From Mycolicibacterium sp. P1-18 (GTDB taxonomy: Bacteria > Actinomycetota > Actinomycetes > Mycobacteriales > Mycobacteriaceae): DNA of 64,000 nucleotides. The position numbers and the translations under genes were made by a program. Under the pieces are notes generated by a model. It was given only the letters and a program-made list of their open reading frames with translations. It made no database searches and had not been told where the DNA came from. Positions within the stretch are counted from its first letter, which is position 1, and each line of letters opens with the position of its first letter. The stretch lies in NCBI RefSeq assembly GCF_008329535.1, contig NZ_NPKR01000014.1:105975-169974 (forward strand), given 5' to 3'. Of the stretch, positions 35,133-43,502 are shown in pieces.

Positions 35133-36356
35133 GAGACCGGGCACGACCAACGCCAGGGATCCCGCCAGCGCCAGTAGTCGCCGGAACAGTGCGTCCTGGT
35201 TCTCCACGGCGCTGTTGCCGATGATCAGGGTGCCGGCGACGTGGATCGGGTTCATCACCATCAACGCCGCGGGCACGCACACCGCAGCGGTCACCCAGAA
35301 CAGAACGTCGGTGTGGCCGAACGCGCCGAACGCAATGGGCGTGACCAAGCCGAGCACTCCGAGCGTCGAACTCTCGATGTTGCACAGCAGGGCCGTCAGA
35401 TAGGCGATGACCAGGATCAGCAGGGCGCCGGTACCGAGGTGGCGCAAGATCTGGGCGATCGAGTCCATCGTTCCGATTGCCTGTATCAAGCCGAGATAGG
35501 TGAGTAGACCGCAGAGCAGCAGGATCGAGTTCCACGGAATCCGGGCGAGCAACGCACGCTCGTTGGGCCGAAAGGCGATCTGCTGCAGTATCGCCATGCA
35601 CATCGCCGTCACCCCCACGTCGGTCTTGGCCACCACGACCAGCAGCAGGAACGCGACCAGGGCGACCGCGGAGCACGCCATGTAGGCGACCTTGGGGCGC
35701 GACTCCTCCTCGGGTTCGGCGGCGGGGGCTGGCGCCACTTCGTAGTTGACGCCTCGGCGCCGCGCGAGGGCCTCGAGTGACTGCAGCACGGCGACCACCG
35801 CGGCGGCGACGCCGATCGACACGGCCCACAGTCCCCAGCCGGGGAACGTCACGCCGACCTTGGTGGCCGCCGCCCGGATCACGGCGCCGGTCGGGTTCAG
35901 CGGCGACAGCCCGGCGCAATTGGCCGCGATGATCACCGCGAGTTCGGACATCAGGAAGGTCCCGCGGTACCGGAGGCTGACGTGGGCGACCATCGGCACC
36001 AGGAACGCGATGACCGCGGTGGAGAACGCGCCCGCCGTCGAGAGCGCCCCGCCGATGACGAAACCGGCCCACGGCAGCAGCGCCCGACGGTCCCCGATGC
36101 GTCGGTACACCCGCTCGACGAACCAGGCGAGGGCGCCGCTGCGCTCGAGGTGCGCGAACAACAGGGACACCCCGGCGATGAGGACGAAGATGTCGCCGGG
36201 AAAGGCGGTGTACATCGTCTTCGCCGGCAGACCCGATAGTGCGAGCACGGGCAGTGCGGCCGCCAAGGCGAGGACGCCGATGTTCAATCGTCGCCAGATG
36301 GCCAGGACGAGGACGGCGACGAGTAGGCCGATCGAAACACTTTGTGCCAGAGTCAC
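35103..36356 (-). CDS. SLC13/ArsB-type permease (ion transporter superfamily)
   Basis: A 417-residue protein with about 11 membrane helices. GTG 36356 is chosen because a perfect AGGAGG lies 6 bases upstream and the first helix begins at once. Family features are GDIFVLIAGVSLLFAHLERSGAL, two similar hairpin regions with SPLNPTGAVIRAAA and the C-terminal NPIHVAGTLIIGNSAVENQD, both containing the Asn/Pro/Thr clamp of DASS carriers. Likely imports an anion such as a carboxylate or sulfate; the true substrate is unknown. Confidence 0.8.
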   Translation of the reverse strand: MTLAQSVSIGLLVAVLVLAIWRRLNIGVLALAAALPVLALSGLPAKTMYTAFPGDIFVLIAGVSLLFAHLERSGALAWFVERVYRRIGDRRALLPWAGFVIGGALSTAGAFSTAVIAFLVPMVAHVSLRYRGTFLMSELAVIIAANCAGLSPLNPTGAVIRAAATKVGVTFPGWGLWAVSIGVAAAVVAVLQSLEALARRRGVNYEVAPAPAAEPEEESRPKVAYMACSAVALVAFLLLVVVAKTDVGVTAMCMAILQQIAFRPNERALLARIPWNSILLLCGLLTYLGLIQAIGTMDSIAQILRHLGTGALLILVIAYLTALLCNIESSTLGVLGLVTPIAFGAFGHTDVLFWVTAAVCVPAALMVMNPIHVAGTLIIGNSAVENQDALFRRLLALAGSLALVVPGLLALIPIASG

Positions 36357-36548
36357 TGTGAGCCTCCTGTGCGTTGCCTGGGTCCGCACCGAGTGGTCGC
36401 CGATCCTCGCCGCCGTCAACATACCTGCGACGGGTCGGCGGTACGGATCCTTCGGCGCGCACGAGTCAGTCACCCTCGGATCTGCACTGTTGACCGACGA
36501 CATCTGAGGCCTCGACCGTGACGGCAACTGCACCGGCTGCGAGTAGGA

Positions 36549-38693
36549 CTACTCGTCCAGCTGGTAGCGGATCAGCCGGGAACTGTTCGCCACCACCGCG
36601 ACCGACGACGCGTTGTGCATGATCGCCGCCAGCACGGGGGACAGGGCGCCGCCGGCGCCCACCAGCAGCCCAATCGCGTTGACCGCGATCGACATTGCGT
36701 AGTTCTGCCGGATCACGGTGACGGCCCTGTTTCCAAGCGTTCGGACGTCGAGGAGCCGGCTCAGGTCGTCACTGGCCAACGCGACGTCGGCGGTCTCGAC
36801 GGCGACGTCGGTGCCGCCCAGGCCCATCGCGATGCCGATGTCCGCGGCCGCGAGAGCCGGGGCGTCGTTGACCCCGTCGCCGACCATGGCCACCACGTAC
36901 CCCTCGGCGCGTAGCGCCTGAACCACCTCGAGCTTGTCCTCGGGCAGCACCTCGGCGCGCCACTCCTCGATGCCGAGTTCCGTGGCGATGGCGCGGGCGG
37001 TCTCGGCGTGGTCGCCGGTCAGCATCACGATCCGCCGAACGCCGTTGGCCCGCAACGACGTCAGGACCGACAGTGCTTCGGGGCGCACCTCGTCACGCAG
37101 GCTGATCAAGCCGATCAACTTGCCGTCCACCGCGAGCAGCAGCGGGGTCTCGGCCTGATGCTGCAACTTGGTCACCCAGTCGGACGCCTTCTTGGTCACC
37201 CGCACCTTCTCCTGGCGCAGCAGCGACGGGCTGCCCAGCAGGAGCGTGCGCCCGTCGGACTTGGTGCGCATGCCCAGCCCGACGAGCACCTCGCATTCCT
37301 CGTGAGGGGGTATGACGATGTGGCGTTCCTCGGTGGACCGGATCACGGCTTCTGCCAACGGGTGTCGCGAGTGGATCTCGGAACTGGCCGCGTAGGCCAG
37401 CACCTGCTCGGGCTCCCACGCCGTGTCGAAGGCGACGACGTTGGTGACCACGGGGCGGCCGATGGTGAGCGTGCCCGTCTTGTCGAACACGACCGCGTCG
37501 ACGCGGCCCGCCTCCTCCAGGTGTGAACCGCCCTTGATCAGGATGCCGCGGCGCGCGCCATTGCCGATCGCCGCGCTGATCGCGGTGGGCGTGGCCAGGC
37601 CGACTGCGCACGGGCAGGCCACCAACAGCACGGTCATCGCCCGCCGGACGTCGCCGGTCACGACGAGGCTGAGCGCGGACACCAGGAAGGATGCCGGGAC
37701 GAAGCGGCGCGAGAAGCTCTCGCCCACAGTCTGAATGGGAGCCCGGTCCCGCTGGGCCTCCTCGACGCGCAGGATGATCCGGCCGATGGCGGTCTGGTCG
37801 CCGACCGCGCTGGCGCGGACGACGACGCGGCCCCGGACCACCACCGAACCCGCGTGCACCCGCGTGCCGGCGGCGACGGTGACGGGCAGGGTCTCGCCGG
37901 TGATGGCGGACTGGTCGACGACGGCCTCCCCGTCGACCACCTCGCCGTCCACCGGGATGGCGATCTGATCGTGCACGACCACCAGATCACCGACGACGAG
38001 TGAGTCGATCTCGACCTCGACCTCGCTGCCGTCGGGCAGCTGGACCCACGCGGTGTCCTGGTTGCCCTGCAGCAGATTGGCGATGGCGCGGCGCGTCCGG
38101 CGCAGCGTCAGATCCTGCAGGTACTCGCCGATGTTCAGCAGCCACAGCACCGTCAGGGCGACGACGTTCTCCCGCAGGATCAGACTTGCCACGGTGGCCG
38201 CGGAGACCAGCAGGTCGGTGCCCGCGGATTGGCCACCGCGAAGCGCGCGCAACGCGCCCCGGAGGAACGGATAGCCCGTGACGATCGTCGCGCCGGTGAC
38301 GACGACCCGGCTCGTCGGCCCCAGCAGGGCGGGCCGTCCGAACACATAGCGCCGGGAACCCAAGAGCAGCAGCGCAATCCCGCCGAGAGCCATGCGGGCA
38401 ACGTCGGCGTTGCCGACGTCGGCCGAGTGTGGCGCGCGGTGGGGCACCACCGCGGTCGACGCCAGGGTGCGGGTGGTTGCAATGGCCTCGAGAATCGCCG
38501 AGGCGTCACCTCGCTTGGGCGAATACCACACGACCACCGAGGCGGTCCGCGGATGGGCGTGCACGGCGCGGACCCCGGGAACCTTCTCGACGAGGTCCTC
38601 GAGCGCGACCGCCAGCGCGACGCTGGATCGGAACCACGGGGCGTGGACCCTCATCCGCCCCGCGGCGTCGGACAGGACCGTCGGCGCGGTCAC
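36549..38693 (-). CDS. ctpC: CtpC, P1B-type metal-exporting ATPase
   Basis: A 714-residue heavy-metal P-type ATPase that closely follows mycobacterial CtpC along its whole length. It has an N-terminal degenerate metal-binding-like domain (RMRVHAPWFR), TGES in ITGETLPV form, the membrane CPC motif ACPCAVGLATPTA near 358, phosphorylated Asp404 in VFDKTGTLT, the HP motif SRHPLAEAVI and VGDGVNDAPALAAADIGIAM. CtpC exports Mn/Zn from mycobacteria. The partner pacL1 gene starts the pair three bases upstream. Confidence 0.95.
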   Translation of the reverse strand: MTAPTVLSDAAGRMRVHAPWFRSSVALAVALEDLVEKVPGVRAVHAHPRTASVVVWYSPKRGDASAILEAIATTRTLASTAVVPHRAPHSADVGNADVARMALGGIALLLLGSRRYVFGRPALLGPTSRVVVTGATIVTGYPFLRGALRALRGGQSAGTDLLVSAATVASLILRENVVALTVLWLLNIGEYLQDLTLRRTRRAIANLLQGNQDTAWVQLPDGSEVEVEIDSLVVGDLVVVHDQIAIPVDGEVVDGEAVVDQSAITGETLPVTVAAGTRVHAGSVVVRGRVVVRASAVGDQTAIGRIILRVEEAQRDRAPIQTVGESFSRRFVPASFLVSALSLVVTGDVRRAMTVLLVACPCAVGLATPTAISAAIGNGARRGILIKGGSHLEEAGRVDAVVFDKTGTLTIGRPVVTNVVAFDTAWEPEQVLAYAASSEIHSRHPLAEAVIRSTEERHIVIPPHEECEVLVGLGMRTKSDGRTLLLGSPSLLRQEKVRVTKKASDWVTKLQHQAETPLLLAVDGKLIGLISLRDEVRPEALSVLTSLRANGVRRIVMLTGDHAETARAIATELGIEEWRAEVLPEDKLEVVQALRAEGYVVAMVGDGVNDAPALAAADIGIAMGLGGTDVAVETADVALASDDLSRLLDVRTLGNRAVTVIRQNYAMSIAVNAIGLLVGAGGALSPVLAAIMHNASSVAVVANSSRLIRYQLDE

Positions 38694-38696
38694 GGG

Positions 38697-38996
38697 TTAG
38701 TGCGAGTGACCGTCGGAGGTGTCGTGAATCGCCGGTGGCGGCGCCTCCTCGCCGACGCGTTCCCGTGCCTCGGCGACCACGTCGGCCACCTTCAACCGGG
38801 CGCGTTCGGCAGTTTCCTCGGCCTTGCGGGTACCGCGCAGGCCCCAGGCCGTGGCGGCCACCGAGGCCTCGTGCAGTGGGGCCTTCGCAGCCGCCTTGCG
38901 GGCGAGTTCGTACGTCGCGACGCCGACTGCGCCGGTGACCATCGTCGTCGCCGCCTTCACGACCAATCCGTGCAACACCACGAGCCCTCCGACCAC
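38697..38996 (-). CDS. pacL1: PacL1-type DUF1490 protein, CtpC partner
   Basis: A 99-residue protein with an N-terminal hydrophobic stretch (GLVVLHGLVVKAATTMVTGAVG) and a helical Glu/Arg/Ala-rich middle, ending in a short His/Asp tail HDTSDGHSH. DUF1490/PacL proteins bind metal through this tail and act as chaperone-like scaffolds for the neighbouring P-type ATPase; the M. tuberculosis Rv3269-ctpC pair has the same order. A palindrome sits just upstream of the start. Confidence 0.9.
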   Translation of the reverse strand: MVGGLVVLHGLVVKAATTMVTGAVGVATYELARKAAAKAPLHEASVAATAWGLRGTRKAEETAERARLKVADVVAEARERVGEEAPPPAIHDTSDGHSH

Positions 38997-39013
38997 TTAA
39001 AACGACAATGACA

Positions 39014-39025
39014 ATCGTTAACGAT
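39014..39025. promoter_or_regulatory. Palindrome ATCGTTAACGAT upstream of pacL1-ctpC
   Basis: Perfect 12-bp palindrome 18 bases before the pacL1 start, inside an AT-rich patch (ACAATGACAATCGTTAACG) that contrasts with the GC-rich surroundings. A metal-sensing repressor site is likely by position; the regulator is not known. Confidence 0.55.
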
Positions 39026-39078
39026 AGCCGATCCGAGGCGCGCGGAACCCACGAGAGGGTCGGACGGGGAAGTTGGAC

Positions 39079-39112
39079 GCCCTTGGTGGCTCTGGTCGGA
39101 ACCACCAAGGGC
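39079..39112 (-). terminator. Hairpin between ANTAR gene and pacL1
   Basis: GCCCTTGGTGG (39079-39089) pairs perfectly with CCACCAAGGGC (39102-39112) around a 12-base loop. It lies 65 bases beyond the ANTAR gene stop and would separate the sigma/ANTAR transcripts from the metal operon. Confidence 0.6.
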
Positions 39113-39176
39113 TTGAGAAAGTCACATCCCGGGATGCGGCCTCTCCGCTTGTGTTGCTACCCAACTGGCGCGTGCG

Positions 39177-39521
39177 CTACGCATCCGGATGGGATTGACC
39201 AGCCACCCGCTGGTGAGCGGTGAGTAGAACCCGGTCGTGGTCGAGGCGATTCTCGAGCGGCTTGCGCTTCGCGAGCTCCGAGATGTCCTTCACGACCTGT
39301 TCGGCGAGCGACCGAAGCTTGACGTTGTGCTGCTGGGACTGCCAGCGCAGAAGGTCGAACGCCCCGTGCTCGTCGAGGCCGTAGATGAACATCAGCATGC
39401 CCTTGGCCTGTTCGATGTAGGCACGCTGCTCGGCGATGTCACGCACCGCTTCGGAAATCCGCGCCTCGACGTCGGGCTGCGGTGGTCCGAACGGCCCGTG
39501 GCCGTCTGTCGCGGTACTCAT
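39177..39521 (-). CDS. ANTAR-domain RNA-binding protein
   Basis: A 114-residue protein consisting of little more than an ANTAR domain (about residues 22-80): QRAYIEQAKGMLMFIYGLDEHGAF and LLRWQSQQHNVKLRSLAEQVV. ANTAR domains bind paired hexaloop hairpins in mRNA leaders to prevent termination. No receiver or GAF domain is attached. ATG 39521 follows a perfect GGAGG. It lies downstream of the sigma factor gene and has a close paralogue at 51352. Confidence 0.87.
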   Translation of the reverse strand: MSTATDGHGPFGPPQPDVEARISEAVRDIAEQRAYIEQAKGMLMFIYGLDEHGAFDLLRWQSQQHNVKLRSLAEQVVKDISELAKRKPLENRLDHDRVLLTAHQRVAGQSHPDA

Positions 39522-39661
39522 GGGTCCTCCCTGCGAACAACTCCTACTGGTTGCCCCGTCGGGATGAGCCAATGCCGAACACGTCATCGCCGAGGTCTGG
39601 GGCAACGACTCCATGTTCCGCCGGGATGCGGGTCGTTTCAAGCAGCGCAGTTCGGCGACGG

Positions 39662-40135
39662 TTACGCGCCCAGCGGATCTCCGGTGACGACGTCGGTGAC
39701 GGTGACGTCGACCGGCTGTCGGCCCAGTGCGTCGCCGAGGAGGTCGGCGACCACGTCGAGCGTCGTGCTGCGAATGTGGTCGGCCAGTTGCCGCAGGTCG
39801 GTCCCGTAGCTGCCCGTGAGTTCGACGTGCACCCCGCGCAAGGTCGTGGTGCGGTCGTCGACGTCGAACGTGATGCGGGTGGGCGCGCACAGATAGCGCT
39901 GGCGCAGTTCGACGGCGAGGGTGCTGCGCAGCACGTGGTCGCTGACGAAGATGCGGCCGGCGCCGGCCATGCCGCGCGGCGGCTGGGCCGCCAACGGATG
40001 ACCGCCCGGACGGGAGGTCGTGCGGATCGAGGAGATGACGCGCCCGGCGATCGCATCCCATCCGGGCTCGGGTGCCGCGCGGAGGAATTCGATCGCGCGA
40101 AACAGCGGGTCGGGCGGCAGGGACGGAGAACTCAT
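39662..40135 (-). CDS. Asp23/Gls24-like protein coupled to sigma factor
   Basis: A 157-residue protein. The N-terminal third (PPDPLFRAIEFLRAAPEPGWDAI) is helical; the C-terminal half has the Asp23 pattern (ITFDVDDRTTTLRGVHVEL, GTDLRQLADHIRSTTLDVVADLLG, PVDVTVTDVV). ATG 40135 overlaps the sigma factor stop in ATGA, so the two are co-translated. By position it may be the sigma factor's modulator or effector. Confidence 0.75.
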   Translation of the reverse strand: MSSPSLPPDPLFRAIEFLRAAPEPGWDAIAGRVISSIRTTSRPGGHPLAAQPPRGMAGAGRIFVSDHVLRSTLAVELRQRYLCAPTRITFDVDDRTTTLRGVHVELTGSYGTDLRQLADHIRSTTLDVVADLLGDALGRQPVDVTVTDVVTGDPLGA

Positions 40136-40707
40136 TGCCACCTCTCCAACCGGGCTCGCAGTGTCGCGGTGGCGCGGAAGTGATGTCCGCGGGCCGCATC
40201 GGGACTCGTGTCCAGGGCCGCCCCGATCTCGGGGAACGTCATGGATTCTATTTCTCGTAGTACCCAGGATGCGCGCTGACGATACGGAAGTTCGCTCAGC
40301 GCCGCCTCCAATGCCGCCAGGAAGGCCGTGTTCGACGCCGCGGTGAACGGGTCGGCGCTGCGTTGAGGCGCCGGAATGGCCTCCATGAGCTGATCGTCGA
40401 TGGGTTGAGCGCGCTTCACCCGATAGTTGTCGGTGATCTTGTGCGAGCAGATCGAGAACAGCCACGTCTTCAGCGACGACCTGCCCTGAAACGTCTCGAG
40501 CTGACGCCACGCGGCGATGAAGGTGGCCTGCACGACGTCGGCGGCGTCGGCCTCGTTGGCCAGCAGCCGTCGCGCGTACCGGTGCAGCGGGGGACCGTAG
40601 CGGTGCACCACGATCTCGAACGCCTCCCGGTCGCCGAGCGCGGCGGCGTGGAGCAGGGCGTCATCACCTGCTTCGGCGATCCGTTCGCCGCCACTGGCTG
40701 TCGTCAC
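40132..40707 (-). CDS. ECF-type RNA polymerase sigma factor
   Basis: A 191-residue sigma-70 family protein. Region 2 is near residues 25-90 (ALGDREAFEIVVHRYGPPLHRYARRLL, DAADVVQATFIAAWRQLETFQG, TWLFSICSHKITDNYR) and region 4 near 135-185 (ALSELPYRQRASWVLREIESMTFPEIGAALDTS). GTG 40707 is chosen because GGAG lies 6 bases upstream; longer frames lack this. It heads a minus-strand unit divergent from the CsbD/Asp23 operon, its likely target. Confidence 0.88.
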   Translation of the reverse strand: MTTASGGERIAEAGDDALLHAAALGDREAFEIVVHRYGPPLHRYARRLLANEADAADVVQATFIAAWRQLETFQGRSSLKTWLFSICSHKITDNYRVKRAQPIDDQLMEAIPAPQRSADPFTAASNTAFLAALEAALSELPYRQRASWVLREIESMTFPEIGAALDTSPDAARGHHFRATATLRARLERWQ

Positions 40708-40967
40708 GCACGCTCCCACCACGTCCGCACCCGATCTTGGAAGTGCCGGGCTGGGCGACAGCAAATCCTAATGCCACCCGCGCGCGCCGCGGTGCGGGTC
40801 GGCACTTCTGGGTCGCCGCGTCGGCGCTCGGGGCCGATGTGAGCCGGTTCACGTCATCACGACGTTCGGTTTGGCCCAGCCCCACCGACTCAACTCGTGA
40901 CAGCTCGAAACGCGCTGACGCCCGCTGGCATTCGGCGAGGCGACGACTCCAAGGAAGGACGACGCTC

Positions 40968-41459
40968 ATGGCAGATTTCACGGACAAGGCTCAGGAGGCC
41001 GTCGGACGGGCCAAGGAGGCCGCCGGCGATCTCACGGGCAACGACGACCTCAAGGCCGACGGGGCCGCGGACACCGCCGAGGCCAAGGCCAAGCAGGGCG
41101 TCGACGCCGTCGCGGAGAAGGCGGGCGACGCCGTCGACGCGGTCACCGACGCAACCTCCTCGGCGCTGGACACCGCGTCGGCCAAGGCCGACGACGTCAA
41201 GGAGTCCGTCGAAGAAGCCGTCGACGGCGCCAAGCACCAGCTCTCCGAACTCGCCGACAACACCGCCGACGCGGCCCGTCAGCTTCACCTCGACGACGCG
41301 GCCTCGACGCTGGGCAACAACCGCATCGTCATCGGCGCCGTCGCCGCGGCAGTGCTGCTGGTCGTCGTGGTGCGTCGGCGCAAGGCGTCGACCAGTCGAC
41401 GTTCGCCGGCCAAGCGGGTCGCCAAGGCAGGCATCGGGCGCGCACTGACGCGCTGCTGA
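40968..41459 (+). CDS. CsbD-family protein with LEA-like repeats and membrane anchor
   Basis: A 163-residue protein. Residues 1-40 are a CsbD domain (TDKAQEAVGRAKEAAGDLTGN), 40-115 an Ala/Asp/Lys-rich amphipathic region reminiscent of LEA proteins, and about 125-140 a single helix (IVIGAVAAAVLLVVVV) followed by an Arg/Lys-rich tail. It would coat the inner membrane face. ATG 40968 follows AAGGA. First gene of the stress operon. Confidence 0.8.
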   Translation: MADFTDKAQEAVGRAKEAAGDLTGNDDLKADGAADTAEAKAKQGVDAVAEKAGDAVDAVTDATSSALDTASAKADDVKESVEEAVDGAKHQLSELADNTADAARQLHLDDAASTLGNNRIVIGAVAAAVLLVVVVRRRKASTSRRSPAKRVAKAGIGRALTRC

Positions 41460-41516
41460 GACTCCTTCGAGGACCACTCGAAGGCAACGGGTAACACAAC
41501 GAAGGGAACCAAACTC

Positions 41517-41687
41517 ATGGGCATCGTGGACAAGGCCAAGAACGCCGCCGAAGACGCCATCGGCAAGGCCAAGGAAGTCGTGGGTGACGTCACCAACAAC
41601 GACGACCTCAAGGCCGAAGGCAAGAAGGACCAGGGTGTCTCCGGCGCCAAGAAGGTCGGCGAGAACATCAAGGACACCTTCAAGTAA
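41517..41687 (+). CDS. CsbD-family stress protein
   Basis: A complete 56-residue CsbD protein: MGIVDKAKNAAEDAIGKAKE, GDVTNNDDLKAEGKKDQGVS, ending ENIKDTFK. CsbD proteins are abundant general-stress proteins of unknown biochemistry. A GAAGGGAA site precedes the ATG. Confidence 0.92.
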   Translation: MGIVDKAKNAAEDAIGKAKEVVGDVTNNDDLKAEGKKDQGVSGAKKVGENIKDTFK

Positions 41688-41765
41688 TCACGCACCGGGG
41701 CCGCGTCACGTCGCATCTGCGGCGGGGCGCGGCCCTCGTCGCGCCGAACCGCGACGCCGCGGCGT

Positions 41766-41879
41766 GTGAGTCAGTTCACTGAAGACCGACGTTCGGATCG
41801 GCGTCCGCGCACCGACTACATCTCGTACGACTTCACCAAGAACTATCCCCACCACGACAAGGAGTTGCGATCACGATGA
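41766..41879 (+). CDS. Possible 37-residue peptide upstream of asp23-like gene
   Basis: GTG at 41766 opens a 37-codon frame (MSQFTEDRRSDRRPRTDYIS opening, then a His/Lys-rich end) whose TGA overlaps the next ATG as ATGA, the coupling style of the whole operon. There is no clear ribosome site, so its reality is uncertain. Confidence 0.35.
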   Translation: MSQFTEDRRSDRRPRTDYISYDFTKNYPHHDKELRSR

Positions 41880-42349
41880 CCAGCACCCAGCCCGTCACCA
41901 CCGCCACGACCACCTCCGGCAAGGGCGTCGCCGCCGTCGGCACCTCGACCCTGGCGAGCGCGCAGGGCAAGACCACCATCGCCGACACCGTCGTGTCGAA
42001 GATCGCCGGCATCGCCGCACGCGAGGTCAGCGGCGTCTACGCCCTCGGCGGCGGCGCATCCCGCGTCGTCGGCGCGCTGCGCGAGCGCATCCCCGGCGCC
42101 AATGTCAACCACTCCCAGGGCGTGTCCGTGGAGGTCGGCGAGAAGCAGGCCGCCGTGGACCTCGACATCGTCGCCGAGTACGGCGTGTCGATCGCCGACC
42201 TGGCCGGCGGCCTCCGTCGCAACGTCATCACCGCCATCGAGCGGATGACGGGACTCGAGGTCACCGAGGTCAACGTCACCGTGCACGACATCCACCTCGC
42301 CGGTGAGGACGACGTCGACGCCGACGACGCCGTCACCCGGGTGCAGTGA
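41876..42349 (+). CDS. Asp23/Gls24-family envelope stress protein
   Basis: A 157-residue full Asp23 protein. After a Thr/Ser-rich N-terminus the domain runs from TTIADTVVSKIAGIAAREVSG through VEVGEKQAAVDLDIVAEYGVSIADLAGGLRRNVITAIERMTG to EVTEVNVTVHDIHL. Asp23 proteins sit at the membrane through an AmaP anchor and maintain envelope integrity; AmaP- and DUF2273-like genes lie downstream. The stop is in a GTGA overlap with the next gene. Confidence 0.92.
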   Translation: MTSTQPVTTATTTSGKGVAAVGTSTLASAQGKTTIADTVVSKIAGIAAREVSGVYALGGGASRVVGALRERIPGANVNHSQGVSVEVGEKQAAVDLDIVAEYGVSIADLAGGLRRNVITAIERMTGLEVTEVNVTVHDIHLAGEDDVDADDAVTRVQ

Positions 42350-42672
42350 CCAGCGCGGAGACAGGCGACGGCATGACCTCGACGAGCGAGCCGGACCAGG
42401 CCGACCTCATCGCCGCCGCCGTCACCGCGGTGCCGGGCGTGGTCGGGCTGCACGCCGGCATGTTCGGTGAAGTGGCCACCTACCTCCCCGGTCACCGGGT
42501 GTCGGGCATCCGCACCGGTCCCGACGGCGTCACCGAGGTCCACGTGACGCTGCGGTACGGCAGCCCGGTCCGCGAGACCGCGGCGAGTGTCCGCGACGCC
42601 GCGGCAGCCGTGACCGGCGGCGTCGTGGACGTCACGGTGGAGGACGTCGTCGCCGAGGCGTCCGCGCCGTGA
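42346..42672 (+). CDS. Short Asp23-like protein
   Basis: A 108-residue protein with the same strand-helix order as Asp23 (DLIAAAVTAVPGVVGLHAG, VHVTLRYGSPVRETAASVRDA, GVVDVTVEDVV) but truncated. GTG 42346 overlaps the previous stop; ATG 42373 is a possible later start. Likely forms hetero-assemblies with the neighbouring Asp23 proteins. Confidence 0.78.
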   Translation: MTSAETGDGMTSTSEPDQADLIAAAVTAVPGVVGLHAGMFGEVATYLPGHRVSGIRTGPDGVTEVHVTLRYGSPVRETAASVRDAAAAVTGGVVDVTVEDVVAEASAP

Positions 42673-42908
42673 CCGTGGCGCGGTGGGACCGCTACCCCGA
42701 TCGGGCCAGCGCCCGCCGCGCCGCAGCACGCGAACTCCACCCCGACCGGGGTGGCAGCCCGGTGGCCTTCGCCAGCGCACTCGCGGCCATCGACGCGCAC
42801 TTTCGTCCGACACCGGCGCCGACCACCGTGCGCCGCACGCGACGACGCCTCACCATCCATCGACCACTTCGGCTGCTGCGCCGCCGGCGCCGCTACATCG
42901 AGCTCTGA
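42669..42908 (+). CDS. Degenerate J-domain-like small basic protein
   Basis: A 79-residue protein. Residues 10-48 resemble helices II-III of a J-domain, with the HPD motif at 24-26 in ARRAAARELHPDRGGSPVAF and a following ALAAIDAHF. Helix I and IV are missing and the rest is Arg-rich (about 14 Arg in 25 residues). It could recruit or stimulate DnaK at the Asp23 assembly. GTGA overlap with the preceding gene. Confidence 0.6.
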   Translation: MTVARWDRYPDRASARRAAARELHPDRGGSPVAFASALAAIDAHFRPTPAPTTVRRTRRRLTIHRPLRLLRRRRRYIEL

Positions 42909-42961
42909 CCCACACCCCGCAGCACGGACACGCCGTGCCGCAACACTTCTCGGAGGTTCAC

Positions 42962-43141
42962 ATGACTACATCCAGTTTGGGCTTGATCGCCGGACTGCTG
43001 CTCGGCATCGCCGCGGCCGCGGGCGGTTTGACCGGCTTCGTCGTCGCCCTGATCCTGGGCGTCGCCGGTTACCTGTTCGGCGGGCAGCGCGACGGCGAAT
43101 TCGACCTGTCCGCCCTGTTCCCCGGGCGTCGTCGTGGCTGA
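42962..43141 (+). CDS. DUF2273-like small membrane protein
   Basis: A 59-residue protein of two Gly/Ala-rich helices (LGLIAGLLLGIAAAAGGLTG and FVVALILGVAGYLFGGQ) and a short tail. DUF2273 proteins accompany Asp23/AmaP genes in Firmicutes and Actinobacteria. ATG follows CGGAGG. Overlaps the next gene by eight bases. Confidence 0.75.
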   Translation: MTTSSLGLIAGLLLGIAAAAGGLTGFVVALILGVAGYLFGGQRDGEFDLSALFPGRRRG

Positions 43142-43502
43142 CGACGACCTTGCGGTCGACCCCGGCGACCGCGGCGGGCTGACCGTGCGCGACAAGGTGG
43201 CCCAGCGGCTCGCCGTCCACGCCGCGCGGCTCACCGACGGAGTGCATCAGCACTCCGCGGGCCTGACCAAGATCACCGGCCGTGAGCTGCCCCGGGCAAC
43301 CGTCGCCATCGCCGGTGACCGTGCCCGCGTCCAGGTCAACATCGCCGTCGCGTGGCCGGAGCCGGCGGTCGTCGTCGGTGCCGCCGTGCAACGCAACGTC
43401 GTCGAGGCCCTTCGGGATTACGCCGCGCTCACCGTCGACCGGGTCGACGTGGCCGTCGACGCCGTCCTACCCGTCACCGCCCCATCGAGGACCGTGCAAT
43501 GA
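43134..43502 (+). CDS. Asp23/Gls24-family protein
   Basis: A 122-residue Asp23 domain: TVRDKVAQRLAVHAARLTDG, RATVAIAGDRARVQVNIAVAW, AAVQRNVVEALRDYAALTVD, VDVAVDAVLP. GTG 43134 start; its stop overlaps the next ATG (ATGA). Second full Asp23-type gene in the operon, so a mixed assembly is likely. Confidence 0.85.
   Translation: MADDDLAVDPGDRGGLTVRDKVAQRLAVHAARLTDGVHQHSAGLTKITGRELPRATVAIAGDRARVQVNIAVAWPEPAVVVGAAVQRNVVEALRDYAALTVDRVDVAVDAVLPVTAPSRTVQ

Noticed and set aside
36540..36555. Inverted repeat CGAGTAG-GA-CTACTCG at the ctpC stop
   Set aside because: Two-base loop is too small for a hairpin and the symmetry includes coding bases; not listed as a terminator.
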